This document shows positions 23,764 to 36,386 of a stretch of 64,000 bases of DNA, piece after piece. Position numbers and translations under genes: made by a program. Within the stretch, counting starts at the first letter, position 1. The number at the start of each line of letters is the position of its first letter. This DNA comes from Hofstenia miamia. Lineage: Eukaryota > Xenacoelomorpha > Acoela. The stretch spans positions 497,958-561,957 of the forward strand of contig SCFE01000052.1 in assembly GCA_004352715.1 (NCBI GenBank), given 5' to 3'. The notes beneath the pieces were generated by a model. The model did not search any database, was not told where the DNA came from, and saw only the letters and a list, made by a program, of their open reading frames with translations.

Positions 23764-26700
23764 TTTGCTGGCCGCTTATTTCGGTCGTGACACTGCCTGA
23801 CCAGAGTTATGATTATTGGTGAGCACTGCTAGTATATTTGTGGTAATGGTCTGTACCTTAGTCAATGCAAAAATTAACTTCATTTTAGGAATTACTTTCG
23901 TGTTTGCAGAACTAGATTTTTAACACAGTTTTATCAAGGCATTCATCTAAAATACACTCAAGGAGCTTTAGCTTTAAACTCTATCATTAAGACTTCAATT
24001 ATACATGTACAGTAGGAGTCACACCTTTTAACCTTTTTTAGAATTATTTATTTTACATGGCATCATAATACGAAACATATCAGTAATAGTAATTCAATTT
24101 GAACTTCTAGAAAGGTCTCCCACCAACGGATTTGTAATTTTGCCTATATTTTGCCCATGAGCGTGCATCATTAATAAGAACAGCTTGATTATTGTTAAAA
24201 ATTTATCATTTTATAATCCAATAACAGTTAGAATAGCCTATATTGTCTATTTCTCATTTCTTGTATTGCCACAATATTGACAACATTTTTGCTATTTACC
24301 CCTAAATGTTCAAGCAATTTTCTAAATCTGTGATTATTTCCTCAACATCACTTTAAGCTTCCATAACTCAAGAACAAAAATGATATAAAAAATGCCTTTT
24401 CTTAATCTAAAATATAAAATCCCATTAGATCGACCTCGTGTAAGTGCGGCTTTGGATGAAATCTCCAGTTCTAGAAATCTACAATAAATTGCTAATGATT
24501 TTTAATGCCATTCACAAATATTTGGATTTGTGTAGTGAAAATTTTTGCATGCAGCCTATTACAAAAAATTGAAAATTTATAAATTACTATTTTTACTATT
24601 TTGCATTAATTTAAAAAAAGTGTAATTTCCTTTTTATAGTAGAAGCTAAAAAATTGTATTCTAAATACACAAACCCTAAGCTGTAAGAGACTTGTATGGA
24701 TCACTCTATACAGCATGAAGAGGATAGAGGTGGAAGCAATAAGAACAACTAGACATACCAAAAAGTACTACATGGATCAGAATGAAAGAAAAGATTACGC
24801 ATAAATTATTAGTAATTGAATGTTGCTAAATACTAACTTGTCCAACTTGTGAAAAGTGATTTATTGTCAAGAAACCTAATAAAACACTGAAAAAATGATT
24901 TTCATGCTCACTACACTGTTAGCAAATATCAAACATTCAGATATCTAAGCCTGTTTATTCTTTCAGACAATGTGATACTATAGTAACATCTGCAGCAACT
25001 AACTTCAGAAGTGGAGTACCAACTAAGTAATACATATAGTATAGTATGCTTTCGATGCTGAAAAATTTGAGGTGCGAGGCCAAAAATGGATGAAGTGGGA
25101 TTTTAGTGGAATCTGAAATAACGATAAAGCTGAACTTAAATGAAGAATAATAAAACATATGCATCAAATTCAACAGGATAAAAGTTCAAATGCATAGACA
25201 ATGAGATATGTTATATGTAGAAAAATGTTTTTTTCTTATTGTAGTGTATTGATATAATAACCCTCAACCACAGCTGCGTTACACGCACGTGATTTAACAG
25301 TTAAACACTTGAATGAGTCTGTTCAGTACAGAACTTCTTAATTTGTGTACTCAATCATTACTAAGTTATTTGCAAGTTGTTTCATTAAATTAGGCTTGTT
25401 TCTTGATTATTCCAATACGATAGTTGTGTACCATCCTTATAGGAACCATTTGCCAAATTCCTTCTATTCTTAAATTTGAAAATGGCAATAGATTCTGTTG
25501 ATTTTGGAATTCCGTGTGGAGTTGTGTCAAATTCAATCTATATATTTTTGTAGCCGAAAATATGTAAAAGTGCGATAAAACCCTTCCAATATACATGAAA
25601 AAAAGTTATTTGAAGGTGACTAAATGAACATATCTTTAAAATTAAAAATCGATAACAATAAAATTATTCCAAAGAACAGTTGTCTAGCTACCGCTATGGG
25701 ACATTTTTAATATATTTCAACAATGGTTTCTGTCCAAATTGATATTCCGAGTGGAATGCATTGAAAAGATTTTGAAAGAGTGTGATTTTATTTGAAAATG
25801 TGTTTGATTTAAAAGTTCAATTCTATAGATCAGATGTATCGCCAACACCTACTTTGTCATTAAACAAAAGCAAATCTACAACAATATAATTCAAAGCTGG
25901 TGAAATAATTAGAAATTGAATTCACTACATCCAATATATATATATATATAAATATATATATGTATATGAAACTGTCCAATTTCGATTATGAATAACATTT
26001 TCTGTGCAATAAGTATTGTTTATGCATAATCAATGTAGATCTTTCGTCATCATTGATATGTTACTTAATTCATGTTGCCCTCAAACTTGCAATTGTACGT
26101 TTATGTACATACATTCAACTGGATTTTTTATCTGTGAAGCCCAAAAAATATATTCATTCATTAATTAAAAATATGGGTTTCAACGCTATGGTTACAGAAA
26201 AATACTTAACATTATTGTCAAAATTATTGTTATTCACAAAGTCATAATATTGATTATTCTTTCTTTTCAAAACTATGACAATCAAGCATAAGACGTGATT
26301 ATACAAAAAACCAGTCTGCAAAATGAAAATATCTCAGTATTTCTGCATATGTAATGAATTCAAATAATGTTTATTGAATTCAAGTGTGTGAAGTGACTAG
26401 CAGACATGTTCAAATGAAAATTGATTTGATGTCAATATTCTCATGTTTTTAAAAACCAGAAATTGTTTTATACTACCATGACATTAATTACACTGAAGTA
26501 GAATGGTCTGTTCATTCTAAAAGAAAAATGCATAAGATTATAAAATTTGATTTTTATGATACGTGCACGATCTGTACCATGCAAACAATTACAAAATATT
26601 TTATTGAGACATTCTCAAAACGTCTATAAAGCCTCTGGTACTTCAAGCGCTTTTCAATCTTTCTTTCACTTTTTAAGTAATTCTTCAATAGACCTCATTG

Positions 26701-29089
26701 AAACACTACAAGAATCTCTTTAAGAGCTCCTCTGATCAATATTGAAGAATATTTTAAAAGATGCTGAAGCACAACTTTAATGAATACGAAAATCAATTGC
26801 ATAAATTTGGAAATTTGTCCAGATTTCACATATTAAATAATTTCCTACTTGCAAGAGCAAGAGTGTTTATTGCTTCTTTTCGCTAGGTCTTGATAAAAGT
26901 AGGCCTTAGCTTAGTACATCAACTGTGGCATATGGTGTGCACAAGCTCTTTAGCTTGGCATAGTATGCATGCAAAACTCCGACTGAATTTTCATGCTTTT
27001 TGTAAATATATATTGACAATATAGTCTGGATTCGAAACCTATTTTTTCAACAGTTTTCATGCGAAATGAGTTATATACAAACTTCTTATATATGAAAATA
27101 TTCTGCGATTCTGCAATATAAAAATAAAAGGAAATATGTATATATTGAAATATACAATGAATTGTACTTTATAATTAAAACGCATTTACTCCCGATAACA
27201 TGAAACAACACGTCACATTTAATCATTGGGAGAATTTAATAGACTTCGGATTGATTTTTAAGAAACCGACATTGCATTTAGTTGAAAGATATAAAGCTTT
27301 TAATGGATGTCTAAAGTAAATTTTTCTTTCAAATATATCCCCAAAATAGTATTGTAATAGGTTTTATGACATTAGGGGCTCATTGGTAATGCATCATTTA
27401 GAAAATAAGTTTATATTTCCTTGTTAACTAACATTTTATAGCTTTCTGTGTCGAATCAAACTTATCTATGATACAAAAATTATAAATGCCTACTCAATCA
27501 TTAAACATATACGTCTTTGAGACTTAGAGTATATCTAATCTCCCAAAAAGGTTTTCCTGATAGTGCATCAATAACAATTTTTTAGATCATTCTTATTCAA
27601 AATTTTAAAAATCATTTAGTATTTGAATTTTGAATAACTTTATGAAGGCTTAATAACATGATATAAATTCAAGTAAAAAATGGGAAAACCTATAGGATAT
27701 CTAAGCATTTGTAGCCATTACTCCTTCTATGGTAGTATACAAGTCATCAGTATTCGACAAAAGCCAAAAGAAATATGTGGATTTATGGAATATCATATAA
27801 ATAACTTTACAAGTTGCACAGGAAATTGACTACAGTAACACTTTACATCTCTAATATTCAAATCCTATGAAATCACTACAGTTTTTTTCAAGGGTGGTGG
27901 AACGAATTTTTGGCTATGGGGGTGGAGACGTTCTAAAAATGTAAGTTTAGGGACTGCGATTGTCCTTTTTGTTCCCCACTGAAATTCTTTAAAAAGTTAT
28001 ATTGGAAATTACCCTGGATTGGGTTGTGTTATCACAAGGAAAAATATATATGTAAATTGAAAATGTTTAGTAACTTCAGTTGATAAACCCTTGCTGCAAT
28101 TGTTGTAAAATCATTTAACTTTACATCTCAATTCAATTTTAAATTCAATTGTATTTCGTACAAATAGCACATCAGTCAGTTTTTGACATTTTTAACAAAA
28201 TGCCACTGCTTTGAAGTAAAGGACTTCTTTATCACTTAAATTGTTTTATATCGCGGCTAGATAACTAAAGTCCCTTCTATAAAAAATATTTGACTTTAAT
28301 TAGTTTTCATTATCGCAAAAAGAAACAAAGAAATCAATTTATATTGGTCTCCTTTGCGAAGCCTTTCAAAGCATTTAATTTTAATCAATTAATTTTAAAT
28401 TTGATTAAAGGTTTTGAATTTAATCCGAAGTTAAATGCTCAATTGTTATTCTATTTATAACCACGTCAAATGGGCGTTGGAAATATATGTTAATTACTTA
28501 CAGTGTTCTATTAATTGTATTCCACTTCTAAAAGTCTTTGCTAACATAGCAAAACTAATTCTGTGATAAAATTTTTATTTTTTTAGTTCTTAGGAATTCT
28601 TTCTAGCTGATGTTTATAATTAATAATTTTATTGTATATACGCAGTAATTATTAGCCAATATCTTGAATAACACAATAAGGGTGACTGTGAGTGATTTTA
28701 CAGATACCGTTTAAAATTTTGACAATAGGAATTTCCAATTGTATAGGAATGAATTCTAGAGAAACCAAAAAAATTTATAACCTATTTTGATTGTTAGAAA
28801 GGCTGTGTATATTTAAATAGCAAAAACACTAGTCTGTTTTTATAGTATTTTTGGGTAAATAAAGAGATTGTACACGTGTTTTTGAAGATCTCATCATTTG
28901 AAAAGTATTGCGAAAAATTTTTTCCAAGGGCTGCCTTTTAGCAGTTACTTAAGAAAGCGTGATAAAAACTTTTTGGTGTGGAAACTTTTTGGAAAATTGA
29001 AAACTCTGCTTAGGTCAACTATTGAAAAAATCTAAACATTGAATCAAATAAATTCAACAAATAAAGTACTTAAAGAATTGAATTTTAAT
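23764..29089. other. AT-rich non-coding stretch
   Basis: No gene is recognised. Frames at 24955-25173, 25390-25596 and 26053-26247 are 64-72 codons without known domains. A TA microsatellite is present at about 25934-25967. A moderately G-rich patch with AAGGGTGGTGGAACG near 27892 may be a fragment of an old repeat, but it has no clear partner here. Confidence 0.5.
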
Positions 29090-29260
29090 TCAGATACTTT
29101 TTTAAACATAAAAAATTATGATATTTTAAAATAATTGAAGAAATTCACAATTTTATTTATATTTAGATATGCTCATAAAGCTTAGATAGTTTTCGAAAAT
29201 GGAGATATAATAGGGATAAATAGGGGTGGGAGGGAGTGGGACAGCCACCCTAGCTGTTTT
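29090..29260 (+). repeat. Dispersed repeat, partner in opposite orientation near 62210-62390
   Basis: The segment containing CTTAGATAGTTTT, then GAAAATGGAGATATAAT, then a G-rich run GGGGTGGGAGGGAGTGGG matches the reverse complement of the segment around 62215-62330. The order of blocks and their spacing are conserved with scattered differences. It looks like an old dispersed repeat of unknown class. Confidence 0.55.
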
Positions 29261-29298
29261 GCTAAGAAATGTAATAGTTATGTTAACAGTTTTGTTAN
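29248..29298. repeat. 50-bp exact duplicate ending at a single N
   Basis: Bases 29248-29297 (from CCCTAGCTGTTTTGC to ACAGTTTTGTTA) are identical to 36287-36336. This copy ends at the single N at 29298, and the other begins just after the single N at 36286. That arrangement points to unmerged contig overlap rather than biology. Confidence 0.9.
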
Positions 29299-29489
29299 GC
29301 TGCTAGAAATATTCAAGAAGGTTTCCTAACATACTGATACAATTACTTCACAATTGTTATTATTCACAAACTGATTAATTTCAAAATTCTTAAGACAAAA
29401 GATTTTCAAATTATTTTTAAATGCTTAGCACCGTTAATTCGCATCTACAATATGTAATATTAAAATGCGAAAACATGTAAAGATGATAA
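29299..29489 (+). repeat. 191-bp duplicate fragment bounded by Ns
   Basis: This block is the same as 29760-29950 except for one base (ACAAACTG here, ACAAATTG there). It is bounded by the N at 29298 and by the gap at 29490-29506, so it is probably an allelic or redundant contig fragment placed in the scaffold. Confidence 0.9.
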
Positions 29490-29506
29490 NNNNNNNNNNN
29501 NNNNNN
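29490..29506. other. Assembly gap, 17 N
   Basis: Run of 17 undetermined bases followed by TA-rich microsatellite sequence up to about 29553. Confidence 0.99.
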
Positions 29507-29759
29507 TATATATTTATACATATAGATTTATATACATATATATATATATATATACCTTTAATTAACCATTATTTACTGAATTTCAATTAGTGATGTTCTC
29601 ATCTTGATTTTCTGAGATTTTGACTAGTTAAATGCAGGATAATGCAAAATAATAATAATAATTCAATATGTTGAGGTATCAATAATTTAACAATACTTTC
29701 AAAGAATCGTTTGCATGGTGAGAGAATTTATTATGTTCCCTTTGATCCCAGAATATAAC

Positions 29760-29950
29760 GCTGCTAGAAATATTCAAGAAGGTTTCCTAACATACTGATA
29801 CAATTACTTCACAATTGTTATTATTCACAAATTGATTAATTTCAAAATTCTTAAGACAAAAGATTTTCAAATTATTTTTAAATGCTTAGCACCGTTAATT
29901 CGCATCTACAATATGTAATATTAAAATGCGAAAACATGTAAAGATGATAA
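29760..29950 (+). repeat. Second copy of the 191-bp duplicate
   Basis: Partner of 29299-29489 with one mismatch. This copy runs into unique sequence on both sides, so it is likely the genuine locus. Confidence 0.9.
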
Positions 29951-29999
29951 GTTTGAATATGATGCAAAAACATGGGCATGTCAATTTGCCTACACAACA

Positions 30000-30002
<3 letters not shown>

Positions 30003-30042
<40 letters not shown>
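30003..30042. repeat. (TA)n microsatellite
   Basis: About 40 bp of TA repeats with one interruption near 30033. Confidence 0.9.
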
Positions 30043-30043
<1 letters not shown>

Positions 30044-30093
30044 ATAATTAGCAAAAAATCGCAAAGTAGTCACTATTTAGTTTTTAAATAACT

Positions 30094-31343
30094 CTGAGGC
30101 TAAGCGCGCACTGTTGATTATTTAATTTAACAACTAAATAATTTACAAATTAAATAGTTTATCAAAATTTTGTCAAGCGCGCACTAGTGATTTTTAATCT
30201 GCTCAATCGTTCATTTTAGAATGGATTTCATTAAGACACAGCATGTCTTATGGCGTAAGGGACTATTCTAGATAGATTGTGTGAACATGAACACCCTAAG
30301 AATTTCTTTAATTACTTTCGAAGGAATGCGTAGTGTTTTGATCAATTACTGTAATTAGTTAGAATAACATTATTCAAATACAAATTTTTTTAATGAATTT
30401 TTCTGTCTCATTGGTTAGAACCGTGCCATAGTTACAAGTGGCGTCACTGAGAGGGTGGGACCGCACCCGGCAATACAATTTCTTTATTCTGCAAAAATAG
30501 AAATAAAACTTATTATAAGCAATTTAACAATTTTGGGGCCACAGGTTTAGAACATATCAAAATAACAAAATAATTTTAAAAATATAACAAAAAATTGAGC
30601 CTCAATATTAGAATGAAATCTTTAATAAGCAATTTTAGACTATGTTGGAGGTCTAATAGTTATAAATGTACAAAATGTTTAGTATGAAATATCTAGTATA
30701 CACAAAGCGGTTAACACATAAATTTGGGAGTTTTGAGTTTGGGCAACGAATTGAAATTCCTCACCAGGCTCAACATTTACCATGACGCCAATGACAGTAA
30801 CATGAAAAAATATCTGTTTGTGCATCTTCAAAATTTAAATCATAGCCTACATGTGCATTTAGGCTAAACAATGTCAAATGTTGTTTAAAATAAAATAAAA
30901 GCGCTGGTATTTAATACACTGGTAATGATCTAAATTATAGATTGATTCTTTTTTCCAAGTCAATTAATTCAGTCCCATTTTCAAAAAACTCCTCTTCATA
31001 AAGCTATTGCAATAATTTTTTCCTTAAACTGCTTGTAAGAATAATCTTTTAACTATAAATTATAATTCGCGGCTCGCTTCTGAATGAATCAATGTCTCTC
31101 ATTTTTATGAATGGATCAATTAATTAATTGCAGTGCGCGCACGTCTATTCAAAACACTATGTTCTATTTTATGCGCCAACAGTTTAGTCAACACGAAAAT
31201 AGATCACGCAGGAATTTTTTTAATTTCTGTGATCATTAAATTTCTAGTGCACGTTGACGTAAAGAAAGCTCTGCGTTCTATTTTGTAAACTAAATATTTT
31301 AGTTTTTACGTAAATTAAAAATCACTAGTGCGCGCGGCGCCTA
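30094..31343. mobile_element. Probable non-autonomous DNA transposon with GC-rich inverted ends
   Basis: The left end contains AGGCTAAGCGCGCACT followed by GTTGATTATTTAATTTA. The right end, read inward, contains AGGCGCCGCGCGCACTAG followed by TGATTTTTAATTTA. These arms stand out as GCGCGC words in AT-rich DNA. The motif recurs inside: GCGCGCACTAGTGATTTTTA near 30177-30196 and GTGCGCGC near 31133-31140. The length is about 1.25 kb. No transposase motif was found. A possible 8-bp duplication (AAATAACT versus AAATAGTT) has two mismatches, so the exact borders and superfamily are uncertain. hAT is my first guess. Confidence 0.55.
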
Positions 31344-31350
31344 AAATAGT

Positions 31351-34300
31351 TAAATTAGTTGCTGTAAGAAGATTTCAGTTGTAAAATGGCTTTACAATAC
31401 ATAATGAAGTCAAAGTGAAAAATCTAATAAACATCTAAAAACTTTTTTCCGGTTCCTAGTTACCTGAATGACAATAATGTAGTAGAGAAATTTATTGAGC
31501 TCAATAACCTGCACTATGTTAATATAAATGTATATAATTATGCAAAAGTTTTCTTTCTTAGTAGCATTTTGAATATGTTCGATCTTAAAGATAATATCAC
31601 TTAAATTAAATGAACGAAAAGAATGTTTAAAAATTTAACTTTAAAGCGTTGTAATAACCCACCACTAATAGAGTCTATCTGCTGCGAGTCTGAATACGAG
31701 AATGAAACACACTATGCTATTGTGGACACTCTGAACTCTTACTTACTTTGGTTTATGAAAAAACTCCAAAGCGACACAGCCTCTACATAAACAAATTGTT
31801 GCATCCCCTCTGCCCTACATAACACTTGAACAGCGATTACTCCTTTAGAATATATTTACATTGAAGGTTTCAAACACGAAAAATATGGAATAGAAAAAAT
31901 TTTCTATAAATAACAATTTCATTGAAATTATCAAGTTATTTGGAAGTACATCTACCTGCTAGTGTATTTGCTGAATCAGCAATAAAGGCAAACACAAATG
32001 CTTTACGGTCATTTTCATCGATTTTCGCTTTTCTAGTGTTAAAGTCTGGTTATATATTTTTTCGAATGTTGGAAATCAATTAACGTTCTTGCCTGTGAAA
32101 CATTAAGATTAAGATATCTAACATTTAGCTGAAGCAATAGCTTTAGGCTGGAAAGCATAATGCGCAAAGCAAGGCTTGCTGTACTGTACATTGGCTTGTT
32201 GGAATGGATATGTTAAAGCATCTTAACACTATTTTAGCATTTGTGTATATTTTGGAAAATTATTACTTGCAATAATAAATGATATTATTATTAATTGTTG
32301 CAATTTAAGTTATTTCATCTCTATTCAATTGAACAACACATTATGAAAATGCAAATATGCTAGCAATAAACATAAATCAGAAGTAACACACATTTGATAA
32401 GTAATTGAAACGCTGTTTTATAAAAAGCTTGTTTTAAAAATGTTAGTACTTGGCACTGTTTTAATAAATAGCATTTCTGTAGAAGGTCGCACCGAGTGTA
32501 CTTCTTCATGATGATTAAAATTTTGGCAAGGGCCTCCCCCATGATCATGGGTGGTCACGCATTGGATCGGGTCGCATCGGATCAACTTTTCGTCGGCTCC
32601 GCGTCGTATGAGGTGGAAGATTTTTTCTTGAAATCGGATTATGTGAATAACGTTGACATTAATTACTGATTGCATGCATAGATTTTGACCTTACATTAAA
32701 CGATGTGGTAAATGTGTAACTGTTTTCTCACATTGCAACTAATGTATAGCAAATCATTTAGTTTTTCACTACTGGTTAGATAGCTATATGTGAAAACACA
32801 GATATTTTTTGTTTACTTTGATGACATGTTGCCAACCAAATCTGTATTGAGATTATTGATGTAAGCTGCATTAAACACTTACCTGAGTTCCATAAAACAT
32901 ATTTTTTTCAGACATTAGCCTGCTCCATCAAACTTTTTGTCATGGTAAGAGATCGATATCTGCTTGGAGCACAAGCTAGATTCATAGATCATCAGAAGCT
33001 AATCTGAAGATATTTGTATTCTTACTATTATTATACTATGTTCTACCATTTAATTGAATTCATTTTGTTAGCTTTAGTTCTTGAATTGGTCCTCGGCACA
33101 TCAAATAAATTCTTGAGCAAATAGAGTTCAGTTGGATCCAATTTTGGAAATCGGGTTGGCTCGGGTCTACATATCATTTGGATAGGGTAGAAAATGTTTA
33201 ACACGTTTCCAGGCCTGACTATGATACAATATAGTAATAAAAAAGTAGAGCGTCTCTCTTTTTGAATATGAATAATTCTTTAAAATTGTTATTCAAATTT
33301 CTTAGCAGCCTTTTGAATTATTTAGAATGTCTTAAATGCAATGACATGAATACAACTTTTTGAGAAAATATTGCCTTATTGCATTTCCATTTCTATCAGG
33401 TCAATCCAAGCTAAAATTGTCTCACATTTGAAAAGCATACAAAGTTACAAGGATACGTTGAAAGTGAAACCAACGAATATAAGGGGCATCTCGCAATTAC
33501 TTTTTCTGTATACGAGGGCATTTTACTGCTCATTTCCCTATTAACTGAAAGGAGGAATTAACTTATTTGCGTTTCAAGATCACCATTTTAAGAAACCTAA
33601 TTCATTTTGCTTTGAATCGCCTTCAGTTTTCGTTTCAACTATCGGTAATTGTGATTAAATAAACCTGAATGAAATTATTAAAAGTTTGATTTTCTTGAGG
33701 CACAATTGCTTTGACTGATCGGGAAACGGGGAAGTAAGCTACTTTTTGAAAAAAAATTTCTCAACAGTGAGACGCACAAAGGAATGCTTAAGAATTTTCT
33801 TTACGATTTTCTTACCGCCTTGCTGCCAAGAATTCATAAAAATGCATTTTGGAGAATAACTTCCTCTTTCAAGAGACATTTTGAAGCCAAAATTTTGGTC
33901 GGCTAAAAGAGACATACGACATTCATGTAAATTCAAAAATGAAAGTTTTACCTAGATTTTAAATGTAAAAGTATAAGGGCTAAGCTGTACAGTTTGTTCT
34001 TCAATAAAAATAATTATCAGCGTTTAAATCAGATAATAAAAGTTTACTTTTAAAATTGTTCTATAAATCTATTAGTGTTCGTCACCTTAATGATTTTAGA
34101 TGATCCACGATCCCACTAATCCCATCTAATTTTTTACCCAAACCCCAGGGTATGGTTGGCACGTATGTCATCCTATCAATATGATCATCCATGAATAAAT
34201 TTAGCCTGTAGGTTCTATAACATTTGGAATCATTATTCCATTGTTTAATATATAAAAAACTGCTTTAAAATTGTCGTTGTTACAGGATAGTTCATGAAAT

Positions 34301-34792
34301 CATGAGTTGAAAAACGTGTATGTCAGGTCTAGATCGGAAACAAATCTTAAATATTGTACTAAAAGTAAATATTATTTTAAAAACACAATATCTCATCTAA
34401 GGCCTCAGAGAAAATGTACAAAAATTAATTTAATAATACATTACATTATGTAGATACACTTTTGAACCTGTCTCTTATACAAAAGCTTGATATTATTGTG
34501 TAGTTACAGCTTTCATGCAAATGGCTTCAAACTTCATAAAATTCATGAATTTGAAATGGCAATGGCATGATTCAGCTATAAATCCAAATAATACATAAAT
34601 TTATAATTCCTGCTTTAAGGCACCAATGTGTTTATTTTGGCAGAATGTCTGTAATTCAATTGTTACAATTCATTGCAAAATTGATTTTAAGAGCAGCACA
34701 AAGGCAATACAGCCGACTACATTCAATATAAATTTTAGTGCAGAAACTACATAGTGTAGTCTAGACAAGGCTTCACTATCATGCTAAATCTC
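31351..34792. other. Non-coding stretch
   Basis: No gene is recognised. Small GC-richer patches at 32520-32600 (TCGGGTCGCATCGGATC) and 33150-33220 (GGGTTGGCTCGGGTC, then CCAGGCCTGA) look like fragments of old DNA transposons, but ends could not be paired. Minus-strand frames at 32360-32548, 32418-32675 and 33739-33936 are short and unrecognised. Confidence 0.45.
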
Positions 34793-35053
34793 CATATATA
34801 TATATATATATATATNNNNNNNNNNNNNNNNNNNNNNNNNNNNNNNNNNNNNNNNNNNNNNNNNNNNNNNNNNNNNNNNNNNNNNNNNNNNNNNNNNNNN
34901 NNNNNNNNNNNNNNNNNNNNNNNNNNNNNNNNNNNNNNNNNNNNNNNNNNNNNNNNNNNNNNNNNNNNNNNNNNNNNNNNNNNNNNNNNNNNNNNNNNNN
35001 NNNNNNNNNNNNNNNNNNNNNNNNNNNNNNNNTATATATATATATATATATAA
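34793..35053. repeat. (TA)n microsatellite containing a 217-N gap
   Basis: TA repeats lie on both sides of a gap of 217 N (34816-35032). The gap evidently results from the repeat, and its size is an estimate by the assembler. Open frames crossing it are artefacts. Confidence 0.95.
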
Positions 35054-36251
35054 ACCCGACTGAAAAATATGTTCCATAAATATTTTCATAGTATTAAGTA
35101 TGAACCGTGAGTGTGTATTGCGAATTCCCAATATTTTTTGCAGAAAAGCTTGAATTTTTATTTGTGTAACGTATGAGTGTATTACACAAAAAACTGAGAA
35201 GACTAATTATTTTTTTGCCCTAAGTTCACTAACAATGAAATTACTTATATTTTATATTACCTTTTTAACAATAATTTTTTCAGTTTTACGTGAAACTAAA
35301 GGAAGAGTTTCATATGAATGTTTTGAGGAATTTGCTTTATCATTCACACTTAGAAAGTATCTGAACGTTTTCCATTCTCGATACTTGCCTCTTAATGCGG
35401 AAGTCAGTGCTAGAATTTTATACGATTAATGTTGACATAGTTTTTGTTTGAAGACTTGATACACTGCTTTCAATGAAAATTTGCCTGATATCAAGAAGAA
35501 ACTAGCAGCACAAATTCGTTTAGAGAACAACCTTGTAATCTGCTGAGCATAGTTTTGTTGAGACTTCTGCAATTACAAAGTAAACTCATCCAAAGAAATC
35601 TTGGCCCCATACATTTTCCTACTCGTGAAAGAACTGTGAGGTGGGTATGAACAGCAGAAGTTGTTTGAATGCAGGGCTTTGTCTGAACCAAGCGAACAGG
35701 AACTTCATCTTAAAAGAGCACTTTACTCAAATGCTTCATTGTCAGTTTGCTTCTATATGGCACACAATAGTTTTCTATTCGTCTTCATCTCAGTTAAACT
35801 AATATTGCTAAATTGTCAACAGTTTGATATTTTTAGTCTCTTCAACGTTTTGAGTAGGGGATACTTTGCCACTCTAACCCTAATTAAATGAGGTATATTT
35901 TAAAATCTATCACGATTTGTTCAATAAAATTTCAAAATATAGTAACATCCACTAATGAAGATATCCAAAACTCAGAAATAACACCGGATAATAGTCTTTA
36001 TTTCACTAATGTTAAGACAGAATAATGCAGGTAAAAAGCACAACAAATTCGGTGATAAGATAATAACTATTCCAGCTTGATTGTGTTTAGTTTTCATGCT
36101 GAAAAAATAATTATGATTAGCATTCCTTATGAAAAAATTATTTGTTCATTAAAAACATGCAAATCTTTAAAAAATTGCATAGCATTTGCAAACAATTTTT
36201 GGAAATTAAAGAATTTTTCAAAGAAAGTGATTCTTTCTGCTTTTTTCTATA

Positions 36252-36253
<2 letters not shown>
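35054..36253. other. Spacer between gap and suspected misjoin
   Basis: Apart from the doubtful frame at 35235-35429, nothing is recognised. Frames at 35491-35691 (minus) and 35661-35891 (plus) overlap on opposite strands and have no known domain. Confidence 0.4.
35235..35429 (+). CDS. Hypothetical small secreted-type protein (doubtful)
   Basis: A 64-residue frame with an ATG start. The first 18 or so residues, MKLLIFYITFLTIIFSVL, look like a signal peptide: a Lys after Met, then a hydrophobic core. The remainder is mixed polar and aromatic with a single Cys at about residue 29, so a disulfide-rich peptide is unlikely. I do not recognise it. A TTTTTTCAG just inside the frame could act as a splice acceptor, so the ATG may not be used at all. 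In AT-rich DNA, Leu/Ile/Phe-rich starts arise easily by chance, and I regard this only as a candidate. Confidence 0.15.
   Translation: MKLLIFYITFLTIIFSVLRETKGRVSYECFEEFALSFTLRKYLNVFHSRYLPLNAEVSARILYD

Positions 36254-36285
<32 letters not shown>
36254..36285. repeat. (TA)n microsatellite ending at a single N
   Basis: About 32 bp of TA repeats directly before the single N at 36286. Confidence 0.9.
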
Positions 36286-36336
36286 NCCCTAGCTGTTTTG
36301 CTAAGAAATGTAATAGTTATGTTAACAGTTTTGTTA
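36286..36336. repeat. 50-bp exact duplicate beginning after a single N
   Basis: Bases 36287-36336 repeat 29248-29297 exactly. The copy begins directly after an N and is followed by unique sequence and another TA tract at 36352-36384. Confidence 0.9.
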
Positions 36337-36350
36337 TTTTTCAAACACTC

Positions 36351-36351
<1 letters not shown>

Positions 36352-36384
<33 letters not shown>
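36352..36384. repeat. (TA)n microsatellite
   Basis: About 33 bp of TA repeats shortly after the duplicated 50-bp block. Confidence 0.9.

Positions 36385-36386
<2 letters not shown>

Noticed and set aside
34781-35131. Frames crossing the 217-N gap with Tyr-Ile repeats
   Set aside because: They are products of TA repeats and undetermined bases.
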